Assembly (NCBI GenBank): GCA_964030785.1 | Contig: OZ034967.1 | Location: 52,233,533 to 52,297,532 of the forward strand | Reading direction: 5' to 3' | Source of the DNA: Siderastrea siderea | Lineage: Eukaryota; Cnidaria; Anthozoa; Scleractinia; Rhizangiidae | DNA: 64,000 bases | In this document: in pieces, positions 26,098 to 32,591 of the stretch | How positions within the stretch are numbered: the stretch's first letter is position 1 | Layout: each line of letters begins with the position of its first letter | Notes under the pieces: generated by a model | Told to the model about the DNA's origin: nothing | What the model saw: only the letters and a program-made list of their open reading frames with translations | The model's database searches: none | Translations under genes and position numbers: made by a program

Positions 26098-26637
26098 ATG
26101 GAACATGTGGCCTTGAATAATGTGCAATTGGATTATTTAGCCCGAGACGACCCCCAATTGAACCCTGTCTTTTACGGGACGGTGGCCTGTGATCGTTTAC
26201 CCAAGAGCCCTGTCAAGACCCAACCCCAAGGGTACATTGTGAATACGGACCCACACGATCAACCGGGACAACATTGGTTAGCGGTGTGGACGGATGGAAA
26301 CGTGTGTGAAGTCCTGGACAGTTATGCCTTGCCATTGGATACGTACGTGCAAGCTACCCCGTTACGAGATTGGATTGTCCAACATTGGAAGTATGTGGTG
26401 ACCAATGGCAAGTCCCTCCAAGCCATTTCAAGCAAGAGTTGTGGTGATTACGCCTTGTTGTACTTGAAAGCCAAAGCCCGTGGACGAACCTTGCAAGCAT
26501 TTTTAAATGAGTTTTCTGATCATGATTATGTTAGTAATGACCATCAAGCCGGTCAACGCCTTCAACAATTGATTGTAGGCCAAGAAGCCAGATGGTATCA
26601 ACTGTGTTGTCATCCGTATCATCAATGTAATGGTTAA
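26098..26637 (+). CDS. Adenovirus-type cysteine protease (C5-like maturation protease)
   Basis: 179 residues from MEHVALNNVQLDYLARDD; the ATG follows the capsid stop by four bases. Catalytic positions read as His59 (GQHWLAVW), Asp74 (CEVLDSYALP) and Cys115 (SKSCGDYALLYL), with an upstream Gln (QAISSKSC) for the oxyanion hole, matching the adenain order His-Asp/Glu-Gln-Cys. The enzyme should cut capsid and core precursors at GG-X sites; candidate sites occur in the Arg-rich proteins at 23870, 24131, 24460, 29022, 29348 and 30546. Length is close to adenain (about 200 aa). Confidence 0.93.
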   Translation: MEHVALNNVQLDYLARDDPQLNPVFYGTVACDRLPKSPVKTQPQGYIVNTDPHDQPGQHWLAVWTDGNVCEVLDSYALPLDTYVQATPLRDWIVQHWKYVVTNGKSLQAISSKSCGDYALLYLKAKARGRTLQAFLNEFSDHDYVSNDHQAGQRLQQLIVGQEARWYQLCCHPYHQCNG

Positions 26638-26665
26638 ATCAAATTTGTTGGAAAAAAGTGGTGTC

Positions 26666-26751
26666 GGAGTCGTAGCTCAGTGGGTAGAGCCTTTGGACTT
26701 GATCCAGGATAGCGATTGGGTCGTGCGTGGGTTCGAGTCCCATCGATTCCA
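26666..26751 (+). tRNA. tRNA-like gene with long variable region, isotype uncertain
   Basis: Cloverleaf by eye: acceptor GGAGTCG (26666-26672) pairs with CGATTCC (26744-26750), discriminator A. D stem GCTC/GAGC. T arm GTGGG-TTCGAGT-CCCAT (26727-26743). The A box (TAGCTCAGTGGG) and B box (GGTTCGAGTCC) are intact. The anticodon hairpin TTTGGACTTGATCCAGG can be read as a 7-base loop with TTG, or as a 5-base loop resembling Ser-UGA with two bases lost. The 18-base variable segment suits a class II (Ser/Leu) tRNA or a small intron. A T9 Pol III stop follows. Confidence 0.7.
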
Positions 26752-26764
26752 ATAAAAAGGTGCC

Positions 26765-26773
26765 TTTTTTTTT
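26765..26773 (+). terminator. RNA polymerase III terminator (T9)
   Basis: Run of nine T, 13 bases after the tRNA-like 3' end and 19 bases before the ATPase ATG. Supports genuine Pol III transcription of the tRNA-like gene. Confidence 0.65.
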
Positions 26774-26792
26774 CTAAGGGTAGTTCGTCATC

Positions 26793-27446
26793 ATGCAAAC
26801 GGGGAAACCGTTTCGTTTTCATACCCCCTCCTCTATCTTGGTGGTGGGTCCTTCGGGATGTGGCAAAACCGTCTTTACGGAAAAACTCTTGGTAGACAAC
26901 CGCCACTTGTTTGAAAGTCCACCGACCCAATTGCATTATTGTTATGGGGCCTGGCAAGATCGATTTCGAAGCATGCAAGATCAAGGGGTGGTGTTTCACG
27001 AAGGGATTCCCGATCATGAGGCATTGGTCCAATGGTTTCCTCAAGGACATGGGGTCCTGGTCTTGGATGATTTAATGGATGAAGGGAGTCACGATAAACG
27101 CGTGTTGGATTTATTCACCAAACATTCACATCATCAAGGGGTGACCGTCCTATACTTGTGCCAAGACATGTTTCCCGTGGGTCGCTATGCCAAAAGTATT
27201 TCCCGCAATGCCCATTACATCGTGGCGTTCAAGAACCCTCGAGATCAATTAGGGGTACGCAACGTCATGCTTCAATCGTTTCCTACCACTTGGAAAGACA
27301 CGTTGGAGACGTTTCATCAAGCCACCACACGACCGTATGGGTATTTGGTCTTGGATTTACATCCCGCCTCTTCCGATCAACAACGGTTGTTGAGTCACCT
27401 GTTAAAAGACGAAGGATGGACTCGCACCTATCAAAAACGACTATAA
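26793..27446 (+). CDS. FtsK/HerA-type genome-packaging ATPase (A32-like)
   Basis: 217 residues. Walker A GPSGCGKT at residues 19-26; Walker B VLVLDDLMDE with the acidic pair at 92-93; a following HHQGVTVLYLCQDMFP stretch with the sensor-like region and Arg residues (SISRNAHYIVAF) is typical of viral A32-type ATPases. It pumps the genome into preformed capsids. The N-terminus MQTGKPFRFHTPSSILVVG places the P-loop unusually close to the start, normal for Polintons. Adjacent to the tRNA-like gene and the Gly-rich gene. Confidence 0.93.
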   Translation: MQTGKPFRFHTPSSILVVGPSGCGKTVFTEKLLVDNRHLFESPPTQLHYCYGAWQDRFRSMQDQGVVFHEGIPDHEALVQWFPQGHGVLVLDDLMDEGSHDKRVLDLFTKHSHHQGVTVLYLCQDMFPVGRYAKSISRNAHYIVAFKNPRDQLGVRNVMLQSFPTTWKDTLETFHQATTRPYGYLVLDLHPASSDQQRLLSHLLKDEGWTRTYQKRL

Positions 27447-27484
27447 AGGCACCCCATTTCAACAGGTAAAAAGAGAAAGCAACC

Positions 27485-28414
27485 ATGGCCGATGATGATG
27501 ATGACCGTCAACCTCCGCAATCGTACGATACCGTGGCCCCTGCGGGGGTGGGGGCGGCCAGCAGTAATCAAATGTCCCCAAGGGCCTGGCAAGATTTGTA
27601 TTTCACGGGAGACCAAGGCCTTCTCGACGTGGCCATGGAGGAAATGGGCGCCGATCCCCTCTTTGAGTTTATGGAGTCCCTCCCCCCTATCGGTAGAGAT
27701 GGTTCGCCCCCTGCACAGGCCTCTTCCCCAGCAGGGGTAGGAAGCCCAGGAAGTCAATCATTCCGTAGTATACATACCACCCCGCCGTCTTCCGTGGACA
27801 GTCCACCTACTTGGGGAAGCGCACGCGTGTCACCCGATCCACGAAGAAGAACAGTGGCGGGTGCTCGGACAGCAGCGGGTGCAGGGGGTGATGGAAATGG
27901 ACGTGGGGGACGTCGTGGTCCTAGGACTAGAGGTGGTGGACGTGGTGGTGCTGGTGGTGCTGGTGGTGGAGGAGGAGGTGCTGGGGGTGCTGGTGGTAGT
28001 GGAGGTGCTGGGGGTGCTGGTGGTGGAGCAGGTGGAGGTGCTGGGGGTGCTGGTGGTGGAGCTGGTGGTGGAGGTGCTGGTGGTGGTGGTGGAGGAGGTG
28101 GTGGAGGAGGTGGTGGTGGTGGCGGTGGACGTCGTGGTGGCCGACGTGGTAGACGACGACGACGACTTTTCCCCGGTTCACCTAGGACACCTTCCTCCAG
28201 TCCATCCACTCCTCGAGGATCTCAGACTCCGCCCCCTCGTACCTTGCGTCAAGCGGATTTACAACGACGTTTACGCATGCTGTTACAAGATCAAGAACAA
28301 TTAGCCCAAGGACGTGAAATTGCCAATGTCACCATGACCAATAGCATTGTGACCAGTTATAAACAGGGTGGAGCACCCAGCGTACAAACGTCTTCGTCCC
28401 GTGTTTCGCCGTGA
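27485..28414 (+). CDS. Gly/Ala-rich 309-aa protein
   Basis: Strong ACCATGG start. Residues 1-60 are acidic and helical (MADDDDDRQPPQ; DLYFTGDQGLLDVAMEEMG). Residues about 60-120 are Pro/Ser-rich. Residues about 140-220 are an almost uninterrupted Gly/Ala repeat (GGAGGAGGGGGG style) bordered by Arg-Gly clusters (RGGRRGPRTRGG; GRRGGRRGRRRRR). The C-terminal 70 residues hold a helical LRQADLQRRLRMLLQDQEQL. RGG boxes bind nucleic acid. The Gly/Ala tract recalls EBNA1 in style only. Possible scaffold, encapsidation or regulatory protein; homology to known families is not claimed. Confidence 0.72.
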   Translation: MADDDDDRQPPQSYDTVAPAGVGAASSNQMSPRAWQDLYFTGDQGLLDVAMEEMGADPLFEFMESLPPIGRDGSPPAQASSPAGVGSPGSQSFRSIHTTPPSSVDSPPTWGSARVSPDPRRRTVAGARTAAGAGGDGNGRGGRRGPRTRGGGRGGAGGAGGGGGGAGGAGGSGGAGGAGGGAGGGAGGAGGGAGGGGAGGGGGGGGGGGGGGGGGRRGGRRGRRRRRLFPGSPRTPSSSPSTPRGSQTPPPRTLRQADLQRRLRMLLQDQEQLAQGREIANVTMTNSIVTSYKQGGAPSVQTSSSRVSP

Positions 28415-28416
28415 GG

Positions 28417-29082
28417 ATGAAAACCGTCGTGTCGTTATTGAATGGATCAAAACATCATGGTCTTCCCTTCCCCCCGGAATTATTACAACGCATGGATTCC
28501 TTGTATGCTTTTTATCATCAACAATGGTGGTGTTATCGAAAAATGTTGAATCATTACAAGTGTATCAATGCCTTGTTCAATGGCATGGCATTACTCCTGA
28601 TGGCTGCAGGCATGATTGCGGGTCCCCTTTTGGAAAACAGTACGTTGGTAGCGTGTTTGGCGGCCGTGGGGACCGTGGTCAAAGGATGGAATGATTTTAA
28701 ACAATACCGATTTAAAGTGACCATGAGTCGGTTTGCGTTTACCACCTATGCCAAAGCCTTGACCGAATTGAAAACCCATGTGCGGGGTGTTCCCTTGGAG
28801 GATCTGGAACGATTTTTAATCAAGATGCAAACCTTGGATGATACCATTGTGGATTTCACCCCTCCGTTACCCAAACGATGTGTCCAAGATTACCATGGTC
28901 ATTTTGTGTACCAACCTTTGGAAGCCCTATGCTATGTAGACGGATGTCCTCGTCCCTTGAAACCCAAAGACTATTGGATAGATAAAAAGCCGCTCCCTCC
29001 TAGTCCCACACTCTTAGAACCATGGCCGTCCAACGAAGACGACGACGACGCAGAAAAAGGAAACAAAGAGGAGGTGCTTTAA
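28417..29082 (+). CDS. Two-transmembrane protein, possibly SLATT-like, 221 aa
   Basis: The ATG at 28417 lies two bases after the previous stop. An N-terminal aromatic helix (YAFYHQQWWCYRKMLNHYK) leads into two hydrophobic helices (about INALFNGMALLLMAAGMIAG and LVACLAAVGTVVKGW) joined by a short polar turn. A long cytosolic helical part follows (MSRFAFTTYAKALTELKTHV), then a Pro-rich and acidic tail. This layout resembles SLATT domains, 2-TM pore-forming effectors that partner SLOG proteins; the assignment is tentative. It overlaps the next gene by 61 bases. Confidence 0.68.
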   Translation: MKTVVSLLNGSKHHGLPFPPELLQRMDSLYAFYHQQWWCYRKMLNHYKCINALFNGMALLLMAAGMIAGPLLENSTLVACLAAVGTVVKGWNDFKQYRFKVTMSRFAFTTYAKALTELKTHVRGVPLEDLERFLIKMQTLDDTIVDFTPPLPKRCVQDYHGHFVYQPLEALCYVDGCPRPLKPKDYWIDKKPLPPSPTLLEPWPSNEDDDDAEKGNKEEVL

Positions 29083-29360
29083 TGCGTCGCAAACCCCGTT
29101 TGGTGGATAAAATTGCCCATGGCATGAGTATGTTTCTATCAGGCCCAGCGCCTGGGTTTGGACTGGCTTTAGGCAAATTAGGCGGACAAGCCTTGAAAGG
29201 CATTACCGATAATGTACAACATTACCGACGACAACGAGGTGGGGGTTGGTGGCAAGATTTTAAACGCAATACCCGTCAAGGCTATAAAGAGACGCGAGAC
29301 GCCATCAAACAAAACAAAGCCCTTCAACGTCTATTGACGAGCCGTCCATGGTATCCTTGA
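29022..29360 (+). CDS. Arg-rich virion/core protein with two QRGG sites, 112 aa
   Basis: MAVQRRRRRRRKRKQRGG-AL at the N-terminus and a second RRQRGG-GWW at about residue 70. Between them is a Gly/Leu/Ala segment (MSMFLSGPAPGFGLALGKLGG) like that of the pX-like peptide. Good CCATGG start inside the tail of the two-TM gene. Predicted precursor cut twice by the element's protease to give DNA-binding and membrane-active fragments. Confidence 0.7.
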   Translation: MAVQRRRRRRRKRKQRGGALMRRKPRLVDKIAHGMSMFLSGPAPGFGLALGKLGGQALKGITDNVQHYRRQRGGGWWQDFKRNTRQGYKETRDAIKQNKALQRLLTSRPWYP

Positions 29361-29518
29361 GGAGAAGACGACGACGCCGTCGTCAACGAGGCGGTTTTTT
29401 AAATCTATTGGTGCCCGCCATGGCAGGATTGGGGAAAGCCGTGGCCTTGGAAACGGATAAACGTATAAAACGCACGATTCAAAAAGCCAATCAACGGTAT
29501 CGTCGTCGTCACCGATAA
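29348..29518 (+). CDS. Small Arg-rich virion peptide, 56 aa
   Basis: ATG at 29348 in a CCATGG context, overlapping the previous stop; TAA at 29516-29518. MVSLRRRRRRRRQRGG-F, then a hydrophobic LNLLVPAMAGLGKAVALE segment and a basic end (RYRRRHR). Same plan as the 64-aa pX-like peptide: Arg leader, QRGG cleavage-like site, GKAVAL motif, basic tail. Short, but the repeated architecture makes it credible. Confidence 0.65.
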   Translation: MVSLRRRRRRRRQRGGFLNLLVPAMAGLGKAVALETDKRIKRTIQKANQRYRRRHR

Positions 29519-29521
29519 AGG

Positions 29522-29839
29522 ATGCAACGTCTTCGACGTCAATTACCGTTTTTACGGTCCATGTTACAAGAAGCCAATGGTTCCAAACGTCAAGAGTTGT
29601 TACAACATGCCAATGCCGATCAAATCAATGCTGTGAGTGAATTGGTGTTGAACTTTTTAAAAAACAAGATTCCTGTGACCCCACCCATGCTGGCTAAACT
29701 TCAACCCTATAAAAAGGTACTACGTGATTTGGGACGTCGTCGACATTCCGTCAAAAAACGTCGTCAGTGGTTAATCCGACAAAAAGGACAAGGGTTGTTT
29801 CAAGGACTTCACGAGGTGTTATGTCAATGTGTTCGTTAA
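29522..29839 (+). CDS. Conserved Polinton 105-aa basic helical protein
   Basis: MQRLRRQLPFLRSMLQEANG, then a helical region (SKRQELLQHANADQINAVSE), IPVTPPMLAKLQPYKKVLRDL, and a basic end with RRQWLIRQKGQG-LFQGL. I recognise this arrangement (LPFL-SML, ALSE/VSEL--NFLK--IP, LKK-KR--L-QKG-G) as a small protein recurring in invertebrate Polintons. KGQG-L fits an adenain-like xGxG-X site. The start is three bases after the previous stop. Probably a virion core component. Confidence 0.72.
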   Translation: MQRLRRQLPFLRSMLQEANGSKRQELLQHANADQINAVSELVLNFLKNKIPVTPPMLAKLQPYKKVLRDLGRRRHSVKKRRQWLIRQKGQGLFQGLHEVLCQCVR

Positions 29840-29901
29840 CGTATCAAGACATGGAAGCATAAATATCACCTGTTGTGACAGCTGCTGTGCATTGGAAGAC
29901 C

Positions 29902-30542
29902 ATGGACGAGGTCTACATGATTCCCCAAAAGGACTTGGAACAACTCATTCAATATTACAAAGGAGAACTCACCGAAAATGCCTTGTTGAACAAAGCCGCG
30001 ACGCTCGCCGCCAAAAAACATGTGTTGTTAGCCAATCCCCAATTACCTCCCGCCTTGGTCAATGCTCAAACCAAACCATTGAGTCAAGAATTGACCAAGT
30101 TAACCAAACGCATTCGTCAATTTCCCGGAGGCGTGGGGGTTGGTGCCCCGGGTGGCCCACCAGGTGAAGAAGGCGAGGAAGAAGAAGAAGCCGGGGATTT
30201 GGTGACGGGACCCGTGGAACAATGGTTGAAGCGCATGATAAAAGGCAGCCCGTCCACCCCCAAACCCACCATTACGCCTGCAACCAAGAAAGGCAAAGGA
30301 GCCGCCACAACCAGTAAGATTGTTAAGAAAGGGAGCCCATCCACCAGTCGAGGGGATACCCGGTCGCGTTTAGAAGTCATTCGAGAACAGCGCAAGGCTT
30401 TGGAAAAAAGATAGCCGAAAGTGGTAAAGGCAAAGGCAAAGCACCCGCCCGAGAAGTGAAACGATTGAAACCCTTACCCGGTTGGGAAGATTGGGCCCAA
30501 GGTAAAAAGTTACGACGTCGATTGGATTACGACACGGACTAA
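29902..30542 (+). CDS. Conserved Polinton protein with LLNKAA..LAA motif, frameshifted near its 3' end
   Basis: Start at ACCATGG (29902, MDEVYMIPQKDLEQLIQYY); the longer non-ATG extension is ignored. A conserved helical part ENALLNKAATLAAKKHVLL and LPPALVNAQTKPLSQELTKL recurs in animal Polintons. An acidic/Pro linker and Lys-rich low-complexity follow. The frame stops at 30412-30414, but the next coding-like stretch, ending PLPGWEDWAQGKKLRRRLDY before TAA (30540-30542), is the expected family C-terminus in the -1 frame. The shift coincides with an A6 run (30404-30409); one A lost, a read error, or slippage would explain it. Confidence 0.7.
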
Positions 30543-30545
30543 AAG

Positions 30546-30905
30546 ATGCCCACCAAGAGGAGGAGAAGGGGTATCAAACGGAAACGCCCCCAACGAGGAG
30601 GAGCCTTGGATGTCCAAAAATGGATTGCGAAAACCGGCAAAGAATTTCATTGGCCTGGGTATCAGTACATGGGTCCTGGCACCCATTTGGCCAAACGTCT
30701 GAAACGTGGGGATCCCGAGATCAATCGCTTGGACCAGATTGCTAAACAACACGACATTGATTACAGCCGTGCCAAGAATTTGCAAGATAAATGGAAAGCC
30801 GACACCAAGATGATCCAAGCCATTGATCGATTACCCGGCAAGAAAAACAAGACGGAACGGGTGGTCAAGAAAATCATGCAAGCCAAGAAACGTTTAAAAT
30901 TGTAA
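30546..30905 (+). CDS. Phospholipase A2-type virion protein (VP1u-like)
   Basis: 119 residues. Arg/Lys leader ending RPQRGG-AL (predicted protease cut), then a PLA2 fold core: calcium loop YMGPGTHL at residues 41-48 and catalytic helix LDQIAKQHDIDYSRAK with His69-Asp70. Parvovirus VP1 and other adintovirus PLA2 proteins use this activity to breach endosomal membranes on entry. Lys-rich C-terminus. Last gene of the rightward late block; AATAAA at 30944-30949 follows. Active-site residues are present. Entry function is family knowledge, not shown here. Confidence 0.88.
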   Translation: MPTKRRRRGIKRKRPQRGGALDVQKWIAKTGKEFHWPGYQYMGPGTHLAKRLKRGDPEINRLDQIAKQHDIDYSRAKNLQDKWKADTKMIQAIDRLPGKKNKTERVVKKIMQAKKRLKL

Positions 30906-31149
30906 AACATTTAATTAACACCTCCCAGTTACATGTTGAGTAAAATAAATGAAAATGTCTCATTGGTATTGTTATTCTGCATTCTATAGTCTTCTGTAGT
31001 TCGTGTTGAGTCTCAAACAGGATTTGCGAGACAGAACCCATTGTGGTGTAGACAAAATTGATCCTGATAAAATAAAAACAATGTCACTGTCTCATTGGTT
31101 CATGAGTTGTCAAGTTCATTGTTCTGCCAAAAATACTAAGACGAGGGGG
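30906..31149. other. Convergent 3' region between PLA2 and the acidic repeat protein
   Basis: Contains AATAAA at 30944 and 31071 and two related CATTGTT/TGTCTCATTGGT blocks (about 30955 and 31085), suggesting a small duplication. No reading frame. Confidence 0.55.
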
Positions 31150-32025
31150 TTAAGACACCAAATCATAGATCAAATCCACGCCCTCGTCAGATGACATGTC
31201 ATGAACGAGGTCTTCAGGGGGCAGCAATGCCTCCACATCAAAATCCTCGACATCGTTCATGACCTGCTCCCAATCATCGGGTGACATGTCTTTCAATAAG
31301 TCCTGCAAAAACGAAAGGTTCTCCCAATCAGGGGGGTCCACGACTTGCATGGTCCCCGAATCCAAATCAAGGAGAGTATGAGAGTCCGCGGGCGGTACGT
31401 TTGTATCCACAGATTCCAGCGTCACAGGAACGGATTTCAAATAATCCGTCAGGGGGATGGTCAGTTTCAAAGGTCCTAAAGCCTCCAATTTCTCTCGAGT
31501 TCTCTTTTTTTCATTGTTCGCCACATGCTTTTGGTACCGTTCCCGACGCTTTTTATTGTAACGCCTTTGGGCCTCCGCCACACGCTCTGGATGTCTTTCC
31601 CGGTAACGCCTTTGGGCCTCCGCCACGCGGGCTCGATGGTTTTCCCGGTAGCGCTTATGGGACTCCGCCACACGGTCTGCATGCCTTTCCTGATAGCGCT
31701 TTCTGTTCTCCGCCTTGCGGGTTCCGCGCGTTTCCCGGTAGAGCCTTTGGGTCTCCGCTAGGAACTCTCGATGGGTTTCGCGGTACTTTTGTTTGTAGGC
31801 GGCCACTTTCTCTGGGTGTTCGGCCCGGTAGCGTGCACAGTTGGCGATGTTGCGTGCTTGTTTAGCCCTGAGGACTGCCCGTTCGTACTCGTCGTCGGTG
31901 TCGTCATCGTGGGGGTCATAGTCGGTGTCGTCGTCGTTGGTGTAGTCATCGTCGTCGCTTTGATGGTAGCTGACTGGGGGTCTGTGACGGCGGCTGTGGG
32001 GACGGGTCTCTCTTTCGCGGGACAT
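31150..32025 (-). CDS. Acidic repeat protein, putative transcription factor (291 aa)
   Basis: I start at MSRERETRPHSRR (32025); the open frame extends to 32124. Domains: Asp-rich N-terminus (DDDDYTNDDDTDYDPHDDD); about eight imperfect 16-17-residue repeats of the type RYRERHPERVAEAQR, strongly basic and helical; a KLTIPL linker; and an acidic-hydrophobic C-terminus (LSFLQDLLKDMSPDDWEQ, EDFDVEALLPPEDL, VDLIYDLVS) that looks like a transactivation domain. It is divergent from the polymerase, suggesting an early regulator similar in logic to adenovirus E1A. No homologous family is recognised with certainty. Confidence 0.68.
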   Translation of the reverse strand: MSRERETRPHSRRHRPPVSYHQSDDDDYTNDDDTDYDPHDDDTDDEYERAVLRAKQARNIANCARYRAEHPEKVAAYKQKYRETHREFLAETQRLYRETRGTRKAENRKRYQERHADRVAESHKRYRENHRARVAEAQRRYRERHPERVAEAQRRYNKKRRERYQKHVANNEKKRTREKLEALGPLKLTIPLTDYLKSVPVTLESVDTNVPPADSHTLLDLDSGTMQVVDPPDWENLSFLQDLLKDMSPDDWEQVMNDVEDFDVEALLPPEDLVHDMSSDEGVDLIYDLVS

Positions 32026-32353
32026 CGGGCGATGGTGGCGGTGCTGGGGGAGGTGTGGCAGGACGTTGAAGCTCGTACCGCCAGTAGTTACAACAATAAT
32101 CCAGCCCCTCGATGAACCAGTCACAGGTCATTTGAGGGTAACACAGCTGATGATAGAAACGCGCCTGTTCTGCTCTGCGTTTCTGCGCCTCTACTTTCTC
32201 CGGCTCAAGTTCCTTCAAACGTTCACCAAATTCGACAAAGCTTTCGTCGTTCAATAGCACCTCCCTCTTGACTTTCTCTAAGATGTTCTCCACTTCCAAA
32301 TCTAACTCAAACTCCTCAAACGCTTCCAATAGCTTCTCATGGCCAGAGTCCAT
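31946..32353 (-). CDS. Early-region protein, 135 aa, overlapping the acidic repeat gene
   Basis: The ATG at 32353 (MDSGHEKLLEAFEEFELDLE) is preferred: TATAAAA lies at 32385-32392 on the minus strand, so the ATG at 32368 would fall at or before the cap. The N-terminus is acidic and helical, the middle aromatic/Cys-rich (FYHQLCYPQMTCDWFIEGLDYCCNYW), the C-terminus Pro-rich ending PSKRRR (NLS-like). It overlaps the next gene by 80 bases in another frame, so alternative splicing or leaky scanning from one transcript is likely. Not recognised. Confidence 0.6.
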   Translation of the reverse strand: MDSGHEKLLEAFEEFELDLEVENILEKVKREVLLNDESFVEFGERLKELEPEKVEAQKRRAEQARFYHQLCYPQMTCDWFIEGLDYCCNYWRYELQRPATPPPAPPPSPDVPRKRDPSPQPPSQTPSQLPSKRRR

Positions 32354-32384
32354 TTTGAGATGACTCACCTCGAGGGTCGATCTG

Positions 32385-32560
32385 TTTTATAGTCTCTCAT
32401 TCGTTCCCGTGATGCACCATGGACCCTAACTAGAGAGGGGGGAGGGGGGTCCCCCCACCTCGTCCCACCCCTCCCTAGGGCACCCCCTCTCAGGGGGGCA
32501 CCCTGTTTAGTGATTGGCTCCTTCCCCTCCCACGTGACATTTTGGTTCTCCATAAAAACA
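32385..32560. promoter_or_regulatory. GC-box/E-box bidirectional promoter module (element 2, right copy)
   Basis: Minus-strand TATAAAA (32385-32392) for the early proteins; GGGGGGTCCCCCC (32444-32456); ATTGG (32513-32517); CACGTG (32531-32536); CATAAAAA (32551-32558) for the polymerase, ATG at 32592. It closely resembles 17138-17287 reversed and 8551-8706. Confidence 0.7.
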
Positions 32561-32591
32561 GAGCCCCGATCTCCAGTGAGTTCATCTGATC

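Noticed and set aside
27754..28209. Minus-strand Pro-rich and His-rich open frames opposite the Gly-rich gene
   Set aside because: They are the reverse readings of GGT/GCT repeats; the plus frame has a Kozak start, promoter context and a structured C-terminus.
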